NCBI GenBank assembly: GCA_902802945.1
Contig: CADCOC010000006.1
Coordinates: 1 to 56,186, forward strand
Source of the DNA: an uncultured bacterium
GTDB lineage: Bacteria; Verrucomicrobiota; Kiritimatiellia; RFP12; UBA1067
Direction of reading: 5' to 3'
DNA length: 56,186 nt
Below are positions 52,932 to 56,186 of the stretch, piece by piece. Both the position numbers and the translations under genes were made by a program. How positions within the stretch are numbered: position 1 is the stretch's first letter; every line of letters starts with the position of its first letter. Below the pieces are notes generated by a model, which was not told where the DNA came from, ran no database searches, and saw nothing but the letters and a program-made list of their open reading frames with translations.

Positions 52932-53306
52932 ATGGTAAGGCATACCCATCAGGACTTCCTTCATAGATTGTCAAACGACTCGGAAGCGTTAGACACCAAC
53001 CATTTTTCAGTGTGTTTTCGTGACTTAGAGTCCGTTAAAGAGCACCGTGAGCCGCCGTGTCTATTTGACACGCCAGGGAATTTCATCCGAAAGGTCTCAG
53101 TCTCGTATCTTGACGAGTACATTGACGACAAGAAAGAGTGGGATAGCTTTGTCAAGCCGCTTGCAGGCATCGACTGTCTATATTTAATAGATGATCGTGA
53201 TGTCAGCAACCCAATTATGAAAAGATACGCGCTACTTAAGAATCAGCAATATCTACTGAAATTGCAGGAAGATGGAATTTGCGGCAAACTGGTTCAGACT
53301 CGATGA
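52932..53306 (+). CDS. Hypothetical protein at the operon end
   Basis: A 124-aa protein, not recognised. It starts 3 nt after the previous stop and is Asp/Glu-rich in the middle (YLDEYIDDKKEWD, YLIDDRDVSN). It ends before a hairpin terminator. No signal peptide or membrane segment. Confidence 0.6.
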   Translation: MVRHTHQDFLHRLSNDSEALDTNHFSVCFRDLESVKEHREPPCLFDTPGNFIRKVSVSYLDEYIDDKKEWDSFVKPLAGIDCLYLIDDRDVSNPIMKRYALLKNQQYLLKLQEDGICGKLVQTR

Positions 53307-53318
53307 ACCCAAAATACA

Positions 53319-53342
53319 ATGGCGAGGCTTAAACCTCGCCAT
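53319..53342. terminator. Hairpin terminator, probably bidirectional
   Basis: A 9-bp stem ATGGCGAGG / CCTCGCCAT with 6-nt loop. On the minus strand it is followed by TGTATTTT; on the plus strand it closes the DUF4417 operon. Confidence 0.65.
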
Positions 53343-53371
53343 CGGCGATAGACCGCTTCACGAACGTCCAA

Positions 53372-53540
53372 TCAATCGGGGATGATTCGATATTTCATCT
53401 GCCTTGCCTTGAAATAGCAGTAGCTGGAATTGATTTTATCAACCGTCATGTCGCAATCATCGACAAGATAGACGAATCCATCCTTCAAAATGACCGTAGA
53501 GTCCGACCAATACGGGTCGTTTTCCTGCGGATTGCGGCTG
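53372..53540 (-). pseudogene. Remnant of an unknown coding sequence
   Basis: A ~55-codon open stretch ends in TGA at 53372-53374. It reads RNPQENDPYWSDSTV, ILKDGFVYLVDDCDMT and YFKARQMKYRIIPD. It has protein-like composition but no ATG at its start, and the upstream frame runs into the end of the RhuM gene. Probably the surviving end of a decayed gene; a TTG start inside it is possible. Confidence 0.35.
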
Positions 53541-53546
53541 GATGCG

Positions 53547-54467
53547 TCACGGGACCGACATCGCGAACGCCGCCTTCTTGATGCGCGCTATTTCGCCCGC
53601 ATCCATCTTGGTAAATCCGAAACACTTCCTGCCAAGGTCTTTCAGCGATGCGCCAATGAGATAGAGTTCCTTGTCGTCGATGATAAGGAAGCGGTCGTGG
53701 AAGGTTTCGTTGTAGCGCACAGCGAGTTTCGGGTACTGGGTGTTGAAGGTCGCGATGTCGGCGAGGGAAATCTTATGGTGGGGCACGTGCTTCTTGTCAT
53801 AGTGCTCCGAGGTGAAGATCGTAAGCCTCACGCCCTTGCGCTTTTTCGCGAAGAGGTCGAGTACCTCCGTGTTCGCCCAGTTGTCGATGAGGATCAGCGA
53901 CCGCTTCGCGCGAGAGACAAGCAAAAGCACCAGCGCCCGTGCGTCCCAGAGTTGACTGTTGTAGAACACGCCCTGCAACGGCGGCGTCTGCGTCTGGACG
54001 AAGAAATCGACCTTGTTCTTCAGTTCGGCTACATCCGCTTCTGTCTTGGCAAGCCGACGATCCATCTTGTCTTCAAGTTGATTCAGACGGGTGTTTACGG
54101 CATATCCACGCAAGAGATATTCCCTGAGGATCTTTGTGGCCCATTGCCGGAACCGTGTAGCCTGAAGAGAGTTCACGCGATATCCGACTGCGATAATCAT
54201 GTCGAGATTGTAGAACGGAATCGTCCGCATAATGGAACGACCGCCCTCGACTTGAACTTGTGCAATTTTTGCACAGGTTGCCGATTCGTCCAATTCTCCA
54301 GTTTTGTAGATATTGTGGATGTGACGATTCACCACCGTCCTGTCAACGCAAAACAACTCCGCAAGGCGCGCTTGGTTGAGCCACACGGTCTCGTTCTCAA
54401 GACGCACGTCCAGCCGGACGGTCTCGTTCGGCTGATAGACGACAATCTGGTTCTCTTTCGTGTTCAT
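53547..54467 (-). CDS. RhuM-type DNA-binding protein with phospholipase-D-like C-terminus
   Basis: A 306-aa protein. Residues 15-125 match RhuM-type regulators/virulence proteins (LENETVWLNQARLAELFCVDRTVVNRHIHNIYKTGEL; YNLDMIIAVGYRVNSLQATRFRQWATKILREYL). After a coiled coil (about 130-155), the C-terminal half has a single PLD-like motif: HDRFLIID (257-264) followed by GASLKDLG (272-279), with the usual HxK reading HxR. It may be a nuclease or a DNA-binding inactive form. Genes of this kind are common on mobile islands. Confidence 0.8.
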   Translation of the reverse strand: MNTKENQIVVYQPNETVRLDVRLENETVWLNQARLAELFCVDRTVVNRHIHNIYKTGELDESATCAKIAQVQVEGGRSIMRTIPFYNLDMIIAVGYRVNSLQATRFRQWATKILREYLLRGYAVNTRLNQLEDKMDRRLAKTEADVAELKNKVDFFVQTQTPPLQGVFYNSQLWDARALVLLLVSRAKRSLILIDNWANTEVLDLFAKKRKGVRLTIFTSEHYDKKHVPHHKISLADIATFNTQYPKLAVRYNETFHDRFLIIDDKELYLIGASLKDLGRKCFGFTKMDAGEIARIKKAAFAMSVP

Positions 54468-54523
54468 TCGACTTCACCTTTCATGCGTAAACTATACTTG
54501 ACTTTTCATAATCGCATCGTTCT

Positions 54524-55282
54524 TCATTTCCTGTTCCGCCATCCACGCCTTATTTTTTCATACTGCCGAATGGTGTACTTGTTCAATTGTGCCAGCCGCG
54601 CCCGCGCGCCACGTTCGTCGTCTACGAAAGGCATGACCGCATCAAGTGACATAATGTGCGCCCGTTCGCGTTCTGGATGTTTGCTGCATCTGTTGATCGG
54701 GATACTCGTACCTGGTTGTGCCGAAACATCAATCATAATCGCGAGAGCACTTGGATTGCCAATGGTAATCCCCTCAATCATCTGCTCGTAGGCAAACTGA
54801 TCCTCGGATATCTCCATACTCAGATCGAAGAAATCACAGTACACAGTCTGATTATGATTAATCCAATCTACCCCTTGGTTAACAGGGATATGACAACGCT
54901 TTTTTGACTTTTTATCATAGTTGGACAACGTTGGATCATCGTAGTTCCAGAAGACTTCAATCTTTCCATTCGTGGCAACTATCCTGCCGCCGTCTTCCGG
55001 ATCCTCGCCCTGAAAGACGACCGTACCGTTCAATTTGATTTTCTTCGGCAAAAGGAAATGATTATTGATGTACCTTATCCATCCGATGTAGCCATAGAAC
55101 TTTTCGTTGCCATCCCACCTTATGCTTCTTCGGTTCTCGCTGACTCCCCACTGACACCAGATGCTTGGCATCCCCTCGTCATCGTGTCTGGAGTGCGCCA
55201 GTTCTTCCAAAGCATTACAAGTTTTCTCGTCCAACCGTCTGCTCAATACAAACTCGCCGTCGAATTCCGTATTGTATCCCAT
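54524..55282 (-). CDS. Hypothetical protein
   Basis: A 252-aa protein, not assigned. It begins MGYNTEFDGEF; this start (55282) is preferred to an upstream TTG because GGAGG lies 8 nt away. The next part (LDEKTCNALEELAHSRHDDEG, MPSIWCQWGVSENRRSIRWDGNEKFYGYIGWIRYI) resembles small phage- and plasmid-encoded proteins. The C-terminus is basic and helical (YTIRQYEKIRRGWRNRK). It is 30 nt after the ORF6N gene, so probably cotranscribed. Confidence 0.65.
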   Translation of the reverse strand: MGYNTEFDGEFVLSRRLDEKTCNALEELAHSRHDDEGMPSIWCQWGVSENRRSIRWDGNEKFYGYIGWIRYINNHFLLPKKIKLNGTVVFQGEDPEDGGRIVATNGKIEVFWNYDDPTLSNYDKKSKKRCHIPVNQGVDWINHNQTVYCDFFDLSMEISEDQFAYEQMIEGITIGNPSALAIMIDVSAQPGTSIPINRCSKHPERERAHIMSLDAVMPFVDDERGARARLAQLNKYTIRQYEKIRRGWRNRK

Positions 55283-55311
55283 AACCGTATCCTCCAATTC
55301 TCACTTTAATC

Positions 55312-55923
55312 CTACGCTTTCTGACCGGCGCGTTTGATTCGCCTGACCGTATGCTTGAGCTTCCCAATGAGAAAGTTCAGCTCCAGCGAGGATTCTGTCT
55401 CCACGGTTTCAAGGTCTGGCATGACGATGTCTGACAACGTTTCGCCGAAATGACGCATCTTCTCCGCCTGTATCTGTCCCTTCGGTGCGTTATGCAGCTC
55501 CACGAGCTCGCGCTTCAGCGTGCGCACTTTGGCGAAGGTCTCGATGATGGCAAACGTGGCTTCCGTCGCACGCTGGCTCTTCAAAACGGTCGCAAGCATG
55601 TAAAGACCCTTTTCCGTGAAGGCCTTGGGCAGGACCCGACTCTTGGACGAGATTTTTGCGGACGAAATTTTCGACCGCAAATCAGAGAGCTCATCCGCAG
55701 TCAATGCGAACATGTAGTCTGCGGGGAATTTCTCGGGATTGTTGCGAACGGCCTCGTTCACGCGCTTCGTCGCGACTCCGTACAGCTTCGCAACATCCGC
55801 GTCAACGATGACCGGCTGGCCACGGACGCTGACGATTAGTTTCTCGACCTCGCTATATGCGACTGGCGTTGCCGCAGGCGAAACCTTGCCGCCCGCGATC
55901 AGTTCTTTTTTACTCTTCTTCAT
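55312..55923 (-). CDS. ORF6N-domain protein
   Basis: A 203-aa putative DNA-binding protein. The ORF6N domain is at about residues 25-115 (LIVSVRGQPVIVDADVAKLYGVATKRVNEAVRNNPEKFPADYMFALTADE), with a helical C-terminal part (AIIETFAKVRTLKRELVELH). Such proteins occur on phages and integrated elements and are often antirepressor-like. Its leader (55924-56180) is hairpin-rich. Confidence 0.9.
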   Translation of the reverse strand: MKKSKKELIAGGKVSPAATPVAYSEVEKLIVSVRGQPVIVDADVAKLYGVATKRVNEAVRNNPEKFPADYMFALTADELSDLRSKISSAKISSKSRVLPKAFTEKGLYMLATVLKSQRATEATFAIIETFAKVRTLKRELVELHNAPKGQIQAEKMRHFGETLSDIVMPDLETVETESSLELNFLIGKLKHTVRRIKRAGQKA

Positions 55924-56180
55924 AACCGATTCCTTTCTCCCACTTGCGGGAGGTGTTGTTTACACGACTGTTAATCGACGGCATACGCCGTCGATGGCAG
56001 TCTGGAATCGGCTCTGCCAGCCATCCACCGAAGTGGCATCCGCGTTTTCCAGCGGTGTATCTCGCTACCCGGCCCAAGAGGATCCCATGCACTCCAGGCA
56101 TGGGTCCCGTCCGGACGGCTTTCGCTGTATAGCCCCACCGAGGGCATCAATTCCCGAAAGCGCCGATAGTTTAGCACACC
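55924..56180 (-). ncRNA. Hairpin-dense leader upstream of the ORF6N gene
   Basis: No protein is evident. On the minus strand, consecutive stems include: CTCCC-GCAAGT-GGGAG just before the gene, a 9-bp stem at 55974-55982 with 55987-55995, GGCAG/CTGCC, CCAC-TTCG-GTGG (UUCG loop), AGCG/CGCT, a 7-8 bp stem ACCCATGC / GCATGGG, and GCTTTCG/CGAAAGC enclosing a GCCC-TCGGT-GGGGC hairpin. The density suggests a structured RNA; it may extend past the window end. Confidence 0.45.
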
Positions 56181-56186
56181 TCTCGC

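Noticed and set aside
1..56186. tRNA or rRNA genes
   Set aside because: No cloverleaf with T-loop and acceptor features and no rRNA-like stretch seen in the intergenic regions.

Overview
The window looks like chromosomal DNA from a GC-rich, anaerobic, Gram-negative bacterium. Anaerobiosis is suggested by a short rubredoxin and by HydG/HydF, the maturases of [FeFe] hydrogenase. A Gram-negative envelope is suggested by a lipoprotein, several exported proteins and a very large alpha-2-macroglobulin-like protein. Gene style and the abundant palindromic intergenic repeats fit the PVC superphylum (Kiritimatiellota, Lentisphaerota or Verrucomicrobiota), but no marker gene here proves it. Almost every gene from 5.8 kb to 39.9 kb is on the minus strand in tightly packed operons with ATGA/GTGA stop-start overlaps.

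Layout. 0-2 kb: an IS30-family transposase flanked by arrays of a ~15-bp repeat, then a perfect 26-bp-stem palindrome in a 42-bp tandem duplication. 2-5.8 kb (+): rubredoxin-lysS, an exported glycerophosphodiester phosphodiesterase and a polyprenyl synthase. 5.8-15.1 kb (-): scpA, scpB, a TPR/LysM lipoprotein, a small membrane protein, a LysM coiled-coil protein, hemB, gltS, hydG and a broken hydF. 15.1-21 kb (-): trpS, an EcoRI-type adenine methyltransferase, an exported alpha/beta hydrolase, a secreted unknown and a DUF262-HNH nuclease. 21-31.7 kb (-): tyrA, araD with an organophosphate-type MFS transporter, pgpA with a peptide-binding protein, a tRNA dihydrouridine synthase, adk-map, and a peptidyl-prolyl isomerase with recD2. 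31.7-41.3 kb: a 2,077-aa macroglobulin-like protein behind an exported double-SIS protein, with a divergent larA-like gene. 41.7-44.4 kb: an 894-aa protein with a PI3/4-kinase-like catalytic domain.

44.8-56 kb is accessory DNA, clearly more AT-rich from about 48 kb on. It carries a McrB/McrC-like (LlaJI-type) restriction operon with a C5-cytosine methyltransferase. In front of that lies a ~280-nt highly structured leader. Divergent from it are an XRE regulator, an ImmA/IrrE-type peptidase and a DUF4417 operon containing a toxin-domain-like small protein and an acidic partner. A RhuM/phospholipase-D-like protein, an unknown protein and an ORF6N protein follow, and the window ends in another hairpin-dense non-coding stretch.

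The most notable observations are: palindromic repeat units invading hydF twice (one in frame, one breaking the frame) and also shaping the ppi/recD2 junction; the structured leader of the restriction operon; the kinase-like giant protein; the IS-end-like palindrome upstream of rubredoxin; and a recurring extended -10 promoter so close to scpA, pgpA and adk that their mRNAs should be leaderless.
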